Shown here piece after piece: positions 15,159 to 19,829 of a stretch of DNA of 19,829 bases. The DNA is from Bacillota bacterium (lineage in GTDB: Bacteria > Bacillota > Clostridia > Lachnospirales > Lachnospiraceae). The notes under the pieces were generated by a model that did not search any database, had not been told where the DNA came from, and saw only the letters and a program-made list of their open reading frames with translations. Numbering within the stretch: position 1 is the stretch's first letter; every line of letters starts with the position of its first letter. The translations under genes were made by a program, and so were the position numbers. The stretch lies in contig JAEWEO010000200.1 in the NCBI GenBank assembly GCA_023389295.1, positions 1-19,829 of the forward strand, written 5' to 3'.

Positions 15159-15833
15159 ATGAGTCCGTTAGAGATTGTCTTAATAGTTATAGGTATCGTC
15201 ATTATTATTATCAGTTGTGTCCTTGTTGATAAATCGTCTATGCAAGAAAAGATAGAGACGATGTTACCATTTACTTATGAAACTAGTCTTACAGAGGAAG
15301 ATAAGAAGAAATTGATAGAGAAAATCAAAGAACTAATATCTGAGATTAGTGAGGAAGCAGTCGTAAATACAGATGATACGTTAAGTAGATTATCAAATGA
15401 AAAAATTATTGCAGTAAATGAATTCTCTGAACAAATCCTAGAGAAAATAAAGCAAAATCATGAAGAAGTAGTTTTTCTTTATAATATGCTAAATGATAAA
15501 GAAAAAGATCTGAAAGCAACGGTTAGGGAAATCGATGCCTTTAAAAAGAAGATACAGGAACAGTTAGAAACTGCAGCCAGTCCTGATATATCATATACTT
15601 CTACTAAAAATACCAAAGACCATGAAAAGATAACGTCTTCATCGGCCCCGGTGGAACAGCAGATGAGCATCTTTTCAGGGGATAATTCTGAGTGCCAGCC
15701 AGGAACCAATAATAATTCTAGAATATTAGCCTTGTACTCAGAGGGGAAATCTATCATCGAAATCTCTAAGATCTTAGAACTCGGTCAGGGAGAGGTGAAA
15801 TTGGTGTTAGATTTATACAAGAGTAAGAAGTAA
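15159..15833 (+). CDS. Membrane-anchored coiled-coil protein, SwrB/DUF6115-like
   Basis: The 224-residue protein has an N-terminal membrane helix (about 4-22), a charged coiled-coil region (about 45-140), a Ser/Thr/Asn-rich linker, and a compact C-terminal helix-turn-helix-like motif (ILALYSEGKSIIEISKILEL, then GQGEVKLVLDL, residues 189-219). That topology and the end motif resemble DUF6115 and Bacillus SwrB (YlxL), which promotes flagellar export gate and basal body maturation and is encoded right after sigD. Here it sits in the same region between sigD and rpsB. The SwrB link is from architecture and synteny; no alignment was run. A GGAG site precedes ATG 15159. Confidence 0.8.
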   Translation: MSPLEIVLIVIGIVIIIISCVLVDKSSMQEKIETMLPFTYETSLTEEDKKKLIEKIKELISEISEEAVVNTDDTLSRLSNEKIIAVNEFSEQILEKIKQNHEEVVFLYNMLNDKEKDLKATVREIDAFKKKIQEQLETAASPDISYTSTKNTKDHEKITSSSAPVEQQMSIFSGDNSECQPGTNNNSRILALYSEGKSIIEISKILELGQGEVKLVLDLYKSKK

Positions 15834-15852
15834 CTTGAAAGGCTTGGTGCAT

Positions 15853-16434
15853 ATGAAGTTAAAATATTATTTGAGAGGAGTAGGAATAGGCATTATTCTT
15901 ACTACACTTATTTTAATCATAAGTAATCCGAAGGAGAAATTATCGGATAAAGAAATTATGGAACGTGCAGTACAACTTGGTATGGTGATGGAAGAGGATA
16001 ATGACAAGGCCTTAGAGCAGGTATTAAGTAATCTAAGCTCTGCAAACAAACCATCAACCGTACCGGATGTGGAACCTAGTACAAAACCAACCCCCATGCC
16101 TACACAGGAACCTACTCCAGAGCCAACACAGGAACCGACCCCCGAACCGACGTCTACTCCAACAAAGGCTCCGGTTGAAGAGATGCCTGAGGATGAAACA
16201 GAGGACACCAAAGAAGATATATCAAATCAAACGATTAACTTTACCATTGAAAAAGGTATGACCTCTAATAAGGTAGCAAATCTTCTTGAAGAAGTTGGGC
16301 TAATTGATAATGCAACCAATTTTAACAGTTATATCGTGTCGGTTGGTAAAGCAAGTGTTATTAGAGTGGGAGAGTATAGCTTGACTAAGGATGCATCCTA
16401 TGAAGAAATTATAAAAGCAATTACTGAAGAATAA
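15853..16434 (+). CDS. Membrane-anchored protein with Pro/Thr-rich stalk and MltG-like small domain
   Basis: The 193-residue product has an N-terminal signal anchor (about 8-26), a helical charged part, a Pro-Thr-Glu-rich stalk (about 66-107, repeats of EPTPEPTQ type), an acidic stretch and a C-terminal domain (about 127-193: FTIEKGMTSNKVANLLEE ... VGEYSLTKDASYEEIIKAI). The last domain resembles the LysM-like subdomain of MltG/YceG lytic transglycosylases, but the catalytic part is absent, so enzymatic activity is not expected. It probably stands outside the membrane. I choose ATG 15853 (GAAAGG upstream) over TTG 15835. A terminator-like hairpin follows. Confidence 0.78.
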   Translation: MKLKYYLRGVGIGIILTTLILIISNPKEKLSDKEIMERAVQLGMVMEEDNDKALEQVLSNLSSANKPSTVPDVEPSTKPTPMPTQEPTPEPTQEPTPEPTSTPTKAPVEEMPEDETEDTKEDISNQTINFTIEKGMTSNKVANLLEEVGLIDNATNFNSYIVSVGKASVIRVGEYSLTKDASYEEIIKAITEE

Positions 16435-16444
16435 CAGAAATAAG

Positions 16445-16488
16445 GACTGACCTAGTTGTTAACAAATGCATATGGGTCAGTCATTTTC
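16445..16488 (+). terminator. Probable terminator after the fapA cluster
   Basis: GACTGACC (16445-16452) pairs perfectly with GGTCAGTC (16475-16482) around a 22-base loop, followed by ATTTTCAT. The stem is good but the loop is long and the T run short, so efficiency is uncertain. Confidence 0.55.
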
Positions 16489-16523
16489 ATATATGAATAG
16501 AATTTTCTATAGGGAGGTAAGTC

Positions 16524-16976
16524 ATGGAGCATTGGGATTGTTTGATCTGTAGAAAACATGAAAATAAGATAGGGGTAATTTATCAGAACGAGATTTTATT
16601 CGTAAGTCATTATATTCCTCATCCCGATGGAGATGATAATTATTTGGGATACTATTTTATTGAAACAAAAAGACATTTTAAGGGAATATATGAGGCAACC
16701 GACGAGGAAATAACAGCAATTGCAATGATGCAAAAAAATCTGAGTAAGGCATTAATGACAATACCAACTATGGAGCACGTATATTCATTTATAATTGGTG
16801 AAGGGGTCGGTCATTTTCATGTTCATATCATTGGCAGGTACAAAAACACTCCGAAAGCATTTTTAGGACCTATGGTAGATGAATGGCCGGAAGCACCTAG
16901 AGGAACAATTGATGATATTGCAGTACTTGACGAGCAAATAAAAGCTAAGTTATATGACTACTATAAAGGAAAATAA
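16524..16976 (+). CDS. HIT-family nucleotide hydrolase/transferase-like protein
   Basis: The 150-residue protein has the histidine triad H97-F-H99-V-H101-I-I, where the middle histidine is the family nucleophile for hydrolysing nucleotide phosphates such as AMP-linked or dinucleoside polyphosphate substrates. An N-terminal C6-x-x-C9 pair with H51 may bind a metal as in some HIT proteins. The ATG at 16524 follows GGGAGG. It stands alone between the fapA cluster and the rpsB promoter. Substrate cannot be told from sequence, and its presence next to motility genes appears incidental. Confidence 0.9.
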   Translation: MEHWDCLICRKHENKIGVIYQNEILFVSHYIPHPDGDDNYLGYYFIETKRHFKGIYEATDEEITAIAMMQKNLSKALMTIPTMEHVYSFIIGEGVGHFHVHIIGRYKNTPKAFLGPMVDEWPEAPRGTIDDIAVLDEQIKAKLYDYYKGK

Positions 16977-16989
16977 GCTGATTAAGTTG

Positions 16990-17015
16990 ATTTCTGCATG
17001 GTAATACACAGAAAT
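16990..17015 (+). other. Hairpin after the HIT gene
   Basis: ATTTCTG (16990-16996) pairs with CAGAAAT (17009-17015) around a 12-base loop. No T run follows on the + strand, so it is at best a mRNA 3' end stabiliser. A run of six A at 17022 would be a U-tract only for minus-strand transcripts, and none is seen. Confidence 0.3.
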
Positions 17016-17069
17016 GGCATCAAAAAATGTAATACATACTAAAAAATGTACAAGCTTTGTGAAAAACAC

Positions 17070-17098
17070 TTGCTAACCATAAAACACTATGTTATAAT
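17070..17098 (+). promoter_or_regulatory. rpsB sigma-A promoter
   Basis: TTGCTA (17070-17075) and TATAAT (17093-17098) are spaced by 17 bases. Transcription would start near 17105, giving a leader of about 100 bases before rpsB. This is the best vegetative promoter in the window, as expected for a ribosomal protein gene. Confidence 0.85.
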
Positions 17099-17115
17099 AT
17101 CGTAGTCAAATTACA

Positions 17116-17179
17116 CGCATACGGATTCTTGCAGTGGTGCCACAAAAGCAAGAGGTCTGACAAGAATATGATGTATGCG
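17116..17179 (+). promoter_or_regulatory. Structured rpsB 5' leader (candidate S2 autoregulatory element)
   Basis: The leader folds on paper into a long hairpin: CGCATAC (17116-17122) with GTATGCG (17173-17179), then ATTCTTG (17125-17131) with CAAGAAT (17161-17167). An inner hairpin GTG-GTGC-CAC lies at 17134-17143. An alternative pairing is CTTGC (17128-17132) with GCAAG (17148-17152). It ends 16 bases before the rpsB ribosome binding site. S2 is known to repress its own mRNA in other bacteria; that this element does so here is inferred. Confidence 0.65.
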
Positions 17180-17207
17180 GAAGAAAACAACCAAATGGAG
17201 GTATATT

Positions 17208-17954
17208 ATGAGCGTAATTTCAATGAAGCAATTATTGGAAGCTGGTGTACATTTCGGACACCAAACAAGAAGATGGAACCCTAAAATGGCGGAGTACATC
17301 TACACAGAGAGAAACGGTATCTATATCATCGACTTACAGAAATCTGTAGGTAAAGTAGATGAAGCTTATGCAGCAATTAAGAATGTAGTTGCTGAGGGTG
17401 GTACTGTATTATTCGTTGGTACAAAGAAGCAAGCACAGGATGCAGTTAAGTCTGAAGCTGAGCGTTGCGGTATGTACTTTGTAAATGAGAGATGGTTAGG
17501 TGGTATGTTAACTAACTTCAAGACCATCAAGAGCAGAATTGATAGATTAAGAGAAATCGAGAGAATGTCCCAAGATGGTACTTTTGAAGTTCTTCCTAAG
17601 AAAGAAGTTATTGAACTTAAGAAAGAATGGGATAAGCTTGAGAAGAACCTTGGCGGTATCAAGAACATGAAGAATATTCCTGATGCTATCTTCGTAGTAG
17701 ATCCTAAGAAGGAAAGAATTTGTATCCAAGAAGCTCATACACTTGGTATTCCGCTCATCGGTATTGCAGATACTAACTGTGATCCTGAAGAATTAGATTT
17801 TGTTATTCCTGGTAATGATGATGCGATCAGAGCAGTTAAGTTAATCGTTTCTAAGATGGCTGATGCTGTTATCGAAGCTAATCAGGGAGTTCAATTAACT
17901 GATGCATCTGAATCAGAAGCTGATGTTGAGATGTCTGAAGCAGTTACTGAATAA
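17208..17954 (+). CDS. rpsB: 30S ribosomal protein S2
   Basis: S2 is a small-subunit ribosomal protein assembled late at the head-body junction. The 248-residue product has the family start MSVISMKQLLEAGVHFGHQ, the RRWNPKM and GTKKQAQ segments, NERWLGGMLTNFKTI and the IPLIGIADTNCDP motif, with an acidic C-terminal tail. ATG 17208 is selected because TGGAGG lies 6 bases upstream; an in-frame ATG at 17175 lies inside the leader stem and would add 11 atypical basic residues. Codon use is biased to GAA/GCT/AAG, as expected for a highly expressed gene, unlike the flagellar genes. Confidence 0.99.
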   Translation: MSVISMKQLLEAGVHFGHQTRRWNPKMAEYIYTERNGIYIIDLQKSVGKVDEAYAAIKNVVAEGGTVLFVGTKKQAQDAVKSEAERCGMYFVNERWLGGMLTNFKTIKSRIDRLREIERMSQDGTFEVLPKKEVIELKKEWDKLEKNLGGIKNMKNIPDAIFVVDPKKERICIQEAHTLGIPLIGIADTNCDPEELDFVIPGNDDAIRAVKLIVSKMADAVIEANQGVQLTDASESEADVEMSEAVTE

Positions 17955-17985
17955 ATTAATTCTAGACTTTTAATACATGATTCAT

Positions 17986-18011
17986 AAAATGTCTGTGAAG
18001 CTGACATTTTT
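17986..18011 (+). terminator. Weak intercistronic terminator between rpsB and tsf
   Basis: AAAATGTC (17986-17993) pairs with GACATTTT (18003-18010) around a 9-base loop, ending in a short T run. The stem is AT-rich, so partial read-through into tsf is plausible. Confidence 0.5.
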
Positions 18012-18025
18012 GAATATGAGATTAA

Positions 18026-18042
18026 CGTGATATAATATCACG
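18026..18042 (+). promoter_or_regulatory. tsf extended -10 promoter inside a 17-bp palindrome
   Basis: CGTGATAT-A-ATATCACG (18026-18042) is a perfect dyad. It contains TGATATAAT (18028-18036), a full extended -10. The best -35 is weak (TTTTGA at 18008, 17-base spacing), overlapping the T run of the upstream hairpin. A regulator bound to the dyad would occlude the promoter. Confidence 0.6.
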
Positions 18043-18065
18043 CTATTATTAGAATATATGCACAT

Positions 18066-18079
18066 GTCTTTTAGAAGAC
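18066..18079 (+). other. Small hairpin in the tsf leader
   Basis: GTCTT-TTAG-AAGAC (18066-18079) forms a 5-bp hairpin with a 4-base loop, ending 11 bases before the tsf ribosome binding site. Function unknown. Confidence 0.4.
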
Positions 18080-18100
18080 TAAGCTAAGATGGAGGTTAAT

Positions 18101-19033
18101 ATGGAAGTTACTGCTAAAATGGTAAAAGATTTAAGAGAAATGACTGGCGCTGGTATGATGGACTGTAAGAAAGCTCTTGCATCCACAGAAGGCGATATGG
18201 ATAAAGCGGTTGAGTTCTTAAGAGAAAAAGGACTTGCAGCTGCTGAGAAGAAAGCTGGTAGAATTGCTGCTGAAGGTATTGTAGACACTAATGTAAGCGA
18301 AGACGGCAAACTTGCTGCAATCGTTGAAGTGAATAGTGAGACTGACTTCGTTGCTAAGAATGAGAAGTTTAGAGATTTCGTTGCTGCAGTAGTAGCTCAG
18401 GCTGCTAAATCAAGCACCAATGATCTTGATGCTTTCCTTGCTGAGAAGTGGGCATTAGATACCGCTAAAACTGTAAAAGAAGAATTATCTTCTATGATCG
18501 CTGTTATTGGTGAGAACATGAACATCAGAAGATTCGAAAGAATCCAGGCTGAAAATGGTTTTGTAGTGTCCTATATCCATGGTGGCGGTAGAATTGGTAT
18601 CCTTGTTGAAGTTGAAAGTGCTGTTAACAACGCAGAGGTACAGGAAGCTGCTAAGAATGTAGCAATGCAGATTGCAGCTTTATCTCCTAAGTATGTTGAT
18701 CAGTCTGAAGTTTCAGCTGACTTCATCGCTCATGAGAGAGAGATTTTAAAAGCTCAGATCATGAATGATCCTTCTAATTCCAAGAAACCTGAAAACATCA
18801 TTGAGAAGATGTTAGAAGGACGTTTACAGAAAGAATTAAAGGAATTCTGTCTTGTTGATCAGGTATATGTAAAGGATGGCGATTTATCCGTAGGACAATA
18901 TCTTGCTAACGTTTCCAAGCAAGTAGGTTCTCCTGTAAGCGTTAAGCGTTTCATCCGTTTCGAGACAGGTGAAGGCCTTGAGAAGAAATCCGAAAACTTT
19001 GCAGAGGAAGTTGCAAAGCAGATGGGTAACTAA
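18101..19033 (+). CDS. tsf: Elongation factor Ts
   Basis: EF-Ts exchanges GDP for GTP on EF-Tu. The 310-residue product has the N-terminal UBA-like domain (MEVTAKMVKDLREMTGAGMM, then DCKKAL), the conserved TDFVAKNEKF segment, and the two-part dimerisation core expected of the family. I use ATG 18101, with GGAGG 5 bases upstream, rather than ATG 18089, which overlaps that site and adds four residues. Codon use is of the highly expressed type, like rpsB. The last ~30 bases are partly duplicated just downstream. Confidence 0.98.
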   Translation: MEVTAKMVKDLREMTGAGMMDCKKALASTEGDMDKAVEFLREKGLAAAEKKAGRIAAEGIVDTNVSEDGKLAAIVEVNSETDFVAKNEKFRDFVAAVVAQAAKSSTNDLDAFLAEKWALDTAKTVKEELSSMIAVIGENMNIRRFERIQAENGFVVSYIHGGGRIGILVEVESAVNNAEVQEAAKNVAMQIAALSPKYVDQSEVSADFIAHEREILKAQIMNDPSNSKKPENIIEKMLEGRLQKELKEFCLVDQVYVKDGDLSVGQYLANVSKQVGSPVSVKRFIRFETGEGLEKKSENFAEEVAKQMGN

Positions 19034-19060
19034 TCCAAAGTCTTTATGCAACTTCCTCTG
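19002..19060. repeat. 14-bp inverted repeat spanning the tsf 3' end
   Basis: CAGAGGAAGTTGCA (19002-19015), inside the last codons of tsf, is the exact reverse complement of TGCAACTTCCTCTG (19047-19060), with 31 bases between. The mRNA can form a stable hairpin enclosing the stop codon. No T run follows. Confidence 0.9.
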
Positions 19061-19102
19061 GGAAGGTTGCTAGACAGATGGGCAACTAGTCCAAAGTCTT
19101 AA
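19019..19102 (+). repeat. Direct duplication of the tsf tail
   Basis: The segment from CAGATGGG at 19019 through the stop and AGTCTT (to about 19046) recurs at 19075-19102 with about three differences in 28 bases, a period of 56 bases. The second copy includes a degenerate QMGN-stop equivalent out of the tsf frame. It looks like a local duplication followed by divergence. Confidence 0.85.
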
Positions 19103-19157
19103 GTCAAGGTAGGAAATGAAGCATTTGAATACACGAGAGGTTTTAGAATAATTAGTT

Positions 19158-19196
19158 AAAAAACCGTAGCCTTATCTTTTAGGGTTACGGTTTTTT
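19158..19196. terminator. Strong bidirectional terminator after tsf
   Basis: AAAAAACCGTAGCC (19158-19171) pairs with GGGTTACGGTTTTTT (19182-19196), continuing with a G-U pair and two G-C pairs. A-run and T-run on both sides make it functional in both directions. It closes the rpsB-tsf unit. Confidence 0.9.
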
Positions 19197-19204
19197 CTTA
19201 AAGA

Positions 19205-19222
19205 ATGACGAACTTCCGTCAT
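19205..19222. other. Small inverted repeat before the antitoxin promoter
   Basis: ATGACG (19205-19210) and CGTCAT (19217-19222) flank AACTTC. It could be a minor hairpin or a binding site; it lies about 40 bases upstream of the antitoxin -35. Confidence 0.3.
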
Positions 19223-19258
19223 CATTTTCCCTGTACTAATCAATATACAAATTATAGG

Positions 19259-19287
19259 TTGAATATATCCTATATAAGGCGTATAAT
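19259..19287 (+). promoter_or_regulatory. Sigma-A promoter of the antitoxin-toxin unit
   Basis: TTGAAT (19259-19264) and TATAAT (19282-19287) are spaced by 17 bases. The spacer contains an imperfect dyad CCTATATAAGG (19269-19279), a plausible Phd-type autorepression site. The antitoxin ATG is 26 bases after the -10. Confidence 0.75.
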
Positions 19288-19313
19288 AATATCATAGAAA
19301 GGACGGTGTTATT

Positions 19314-19556
19314 ATGAAAGTTGATTTAAACAACCTGATATCAATAACAGAAGCTAATCAGAATTTTTCAAAGGTAGCTCGTATGGTAGATGAAAACGGA
19401 GCAGCGGTTATATTAAAAAATAATGCGCCAAGATACGTGATTATAGATTATAGTAAATTACAGGAAGATAAAACTGCTGATAATGTAATGGTGGAGGAAG
19501 CAGCAACGAAATATCTTACGAAGTATGCAGAAGCTTTTGAGGAATTAGCAAAATGA
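19314..19556 (+). CDS. Phd/YefM-family antitoxin
   Basis: The 80-residue protein matches Phd/YefM antitoxins: an N-terminal DNA-binding part (SITEANQNFSKVARMVDE, then GAAVILKNNAPRYVIIDY, residues 10-46) that normally represses its own promoter, and a C-terminal helical tail (about 52-80) that normally wraps and neutralises a Doc or RelE-type toxin. The ATG at 19314 follows AAAGGACGG. Its stop overlaps the ATG of the next small gene (ATGA), the usual coupling of antitoxin and toxin. Because that toxin is broken, this antitoxin appears to be orphaned, unless it serves a cognate toxin elsewhere. Confidence 0.92.
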   Translation: MKVDLNNLISITEANQNFSKVARMVDENGAAVILKNNAPRYVIIDYSKLQEDKTADNVMVEEAATKYLTKYAEAFEELAK

Positions 19557-19684
19557 CACAGCTAAGTAAAGAACAAATCATAATACTGCATTCCATGGCA
19601 ATAAAGCAATCTGGCGGTCTAGATGGTGTCAGAGACATTGGTCTACTTGATATGGATTGGATTATTGTACATAGTGTTGACTGA
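19553..19684 (+). pseudogene. Doc/Fic-family toxin remnant (internal deletion)
   Basis: This 43-codon ORF starts with a typical Doc N-terminus (LSKEQIIILHSMAIKQSGG, then LDGVRDIGLLD, residues 4-33). It then passes directly to DMDWIIVHSVD and stops. Full Doc proteins are about 120-130 residues and carry the Fic motif HxFx(D/N)GN(K/R); none is present here in any frame. The last ten residues resemble the C-terminal end of Doc proteins (a D-W-I-I type helix), suggesting an internal deletion that joined head to tail rather than simple truncation. It overlaps the antitoxin by four bases and is followed by a terminator 13 bases later. It should have no toxin activity; whether the microprotein is made is unknown. 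Confidence 0.75.
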
Positions 19685-19697
19685 TAATTTTTCTATG

Positions 19698-19735
19698 AAA
19701 ATGGCGGATACCTTTACAGGAATCTGCTATTTTTT
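19698..19735 (+). terminator. Terminator of the antitoxin-toxin unit
   Basis: AAAATGGCGGAT (19698-19709) pairs over 12 positions, two of them G-U, with ATCTGCTATTTT (19722-19733). A small inner CCT-TTAC-AGG hairpin tops it and the T run continues to 19735. The original toxin end is therefore preserved, consistent with an internal deletion. Confidence 0.8.
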
Positions 19736-19829
19736 AGTTAAGCTTTAATCAGAGTATAACGTTCTTACAATTTTAATATCTCATTCATCAAGTTATTTTC
19801 ATTCAAAATTTACCTATTAGAGTTCATCC

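Noticed and set aside
15867..16211. 114-codon minus-strand frame with Gly/Val/Ser repeats
   Set aside because: It is the antisense reading of the Pro/Thr/Glu repeat stalk; low complexity, no start signal.
16067..16261. 64-codon + strand Arg/Leu/Pro-rich frame inside the MltG-like gene
   Set aside because: Out-of-frame reading of the same repeat stalk; no ribosome site.
17111..17179. rpsB leader as a T-box or tRNA
   Set aside because: No T-box sequence, specifier loop or tRNA acceptor/TPsiC arrangement is present; it is a simple nested hairpin.
17175..17207. N-terminal extension of S2 from ATG 17175
   Set aside because: The ATG lies within the leader stem with no ribosome site, and the added residues do not fit S2 N-termini; ATG 17208 has TGGAGG.
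19736..19829. Gene fragment at the right window edge
   Set aside because: Stops occur within the first bases in all three minus frames from the edge, and no + strand start with a ribosome site is seen.

Overview
The window is low-GC, purine-biased DNA with AGGAGG-type ribosome binding sites. It reads almost entirely on the + strand and carries the end of a Gram-positive flagellar/chemotaxis (fla/che) operon. Gene content and order match the distal part of the Bacillus fla/che operon: fliR-flhB-flhA-flhF-flhG-cheB-cheA-cheW-cheC-cheD-sigD, followed after an accessory block by rpsB-tsf. Together with the DUF342/FapA gene and the style of the small proteins, this points to a motile Clostridia member, most likely a Lachnospiraceae of the Clostridium phytofermentans type. 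That placement is inferred from sequence character, not from a search.

Region 1 (1-5915) is the flagellar export and placement block. It holds the 3' end of fliR, then flhB (with its NPTH self-cleavage site), flhA, flhF (SRP-type GTPase) and flhG (MinD-like ATPase with the N-terminal DQAxxLR motif that activates FlhF). flhA-flhF overlap by one base and flhF-flhG are one base apart. Between flhB and flhA lies an unusual array of about 43-bp repeats alternating AGGAGG and CCTCC.

Region 2 (5916-12926) is the chemotaxis block. A dyad-rich 159-bp gap with a plausible internal promoter precedes a YcgR-like PilZ protein (c-di-GMP receptor). Then come cheB, cheA, cheW, cheC, cheD, a small two-helix membrane protein and sigD. 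A good Rho-independent terminator at 12953-12990 closes the operon. cheY and cheR are not in the window.

Region 3 (12991-16490) follows a candidate promoter. It contains a DUF342/FapA-like gene, a small charged protein, a SwrB-like membrane-anchored coiled-coil protein (it holds the position of swrB in Bacillus) and a membrane-anchored protein with a C-terminal MltG/YceG-like small domain. A terminator-like hairpin follows.

Region 4 (16524-19196) holds a HIT-family hydrolase gene, rpsB with a strong sigma-A promoter and a structured leader, and tsf with its own extended -10 promoter embedded in a 17-bp palindrome. The tsf 3' end is partly duplicated downstream, and a strong bidirectional terminator follows.

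Region 5 (19197-19829) is a small accessory insertion: a Phd/YefM antitoxin with a good promoter, overlapping a 43-codon remnant of a Doc/Fic toxin that has lost its catalytic core, then a terminator. I see nothing supportable in the last 94 bases. No gap between genes exceeds 300 bases. I found no tRNA, rRNA, CRISPR or insertion sequence.

Taken together, the genes build the export gate (FliR/FlhB/FlhA), set flagellar number and position (FlhF/FlhG), modulate motility by c-di-GMP (PilZ), and run receptor signalling and adaptation (CheA/W/B/C/D). They also switch on late flagellar genes (SigD). Most of this is conserved and well known. The less explained parts are the flhB-flhA repeat array, the dyad-rich gap before pilZ, the structured rpsB and tsf leaders, the tsf tail duplication and the collapsed toxin gene.
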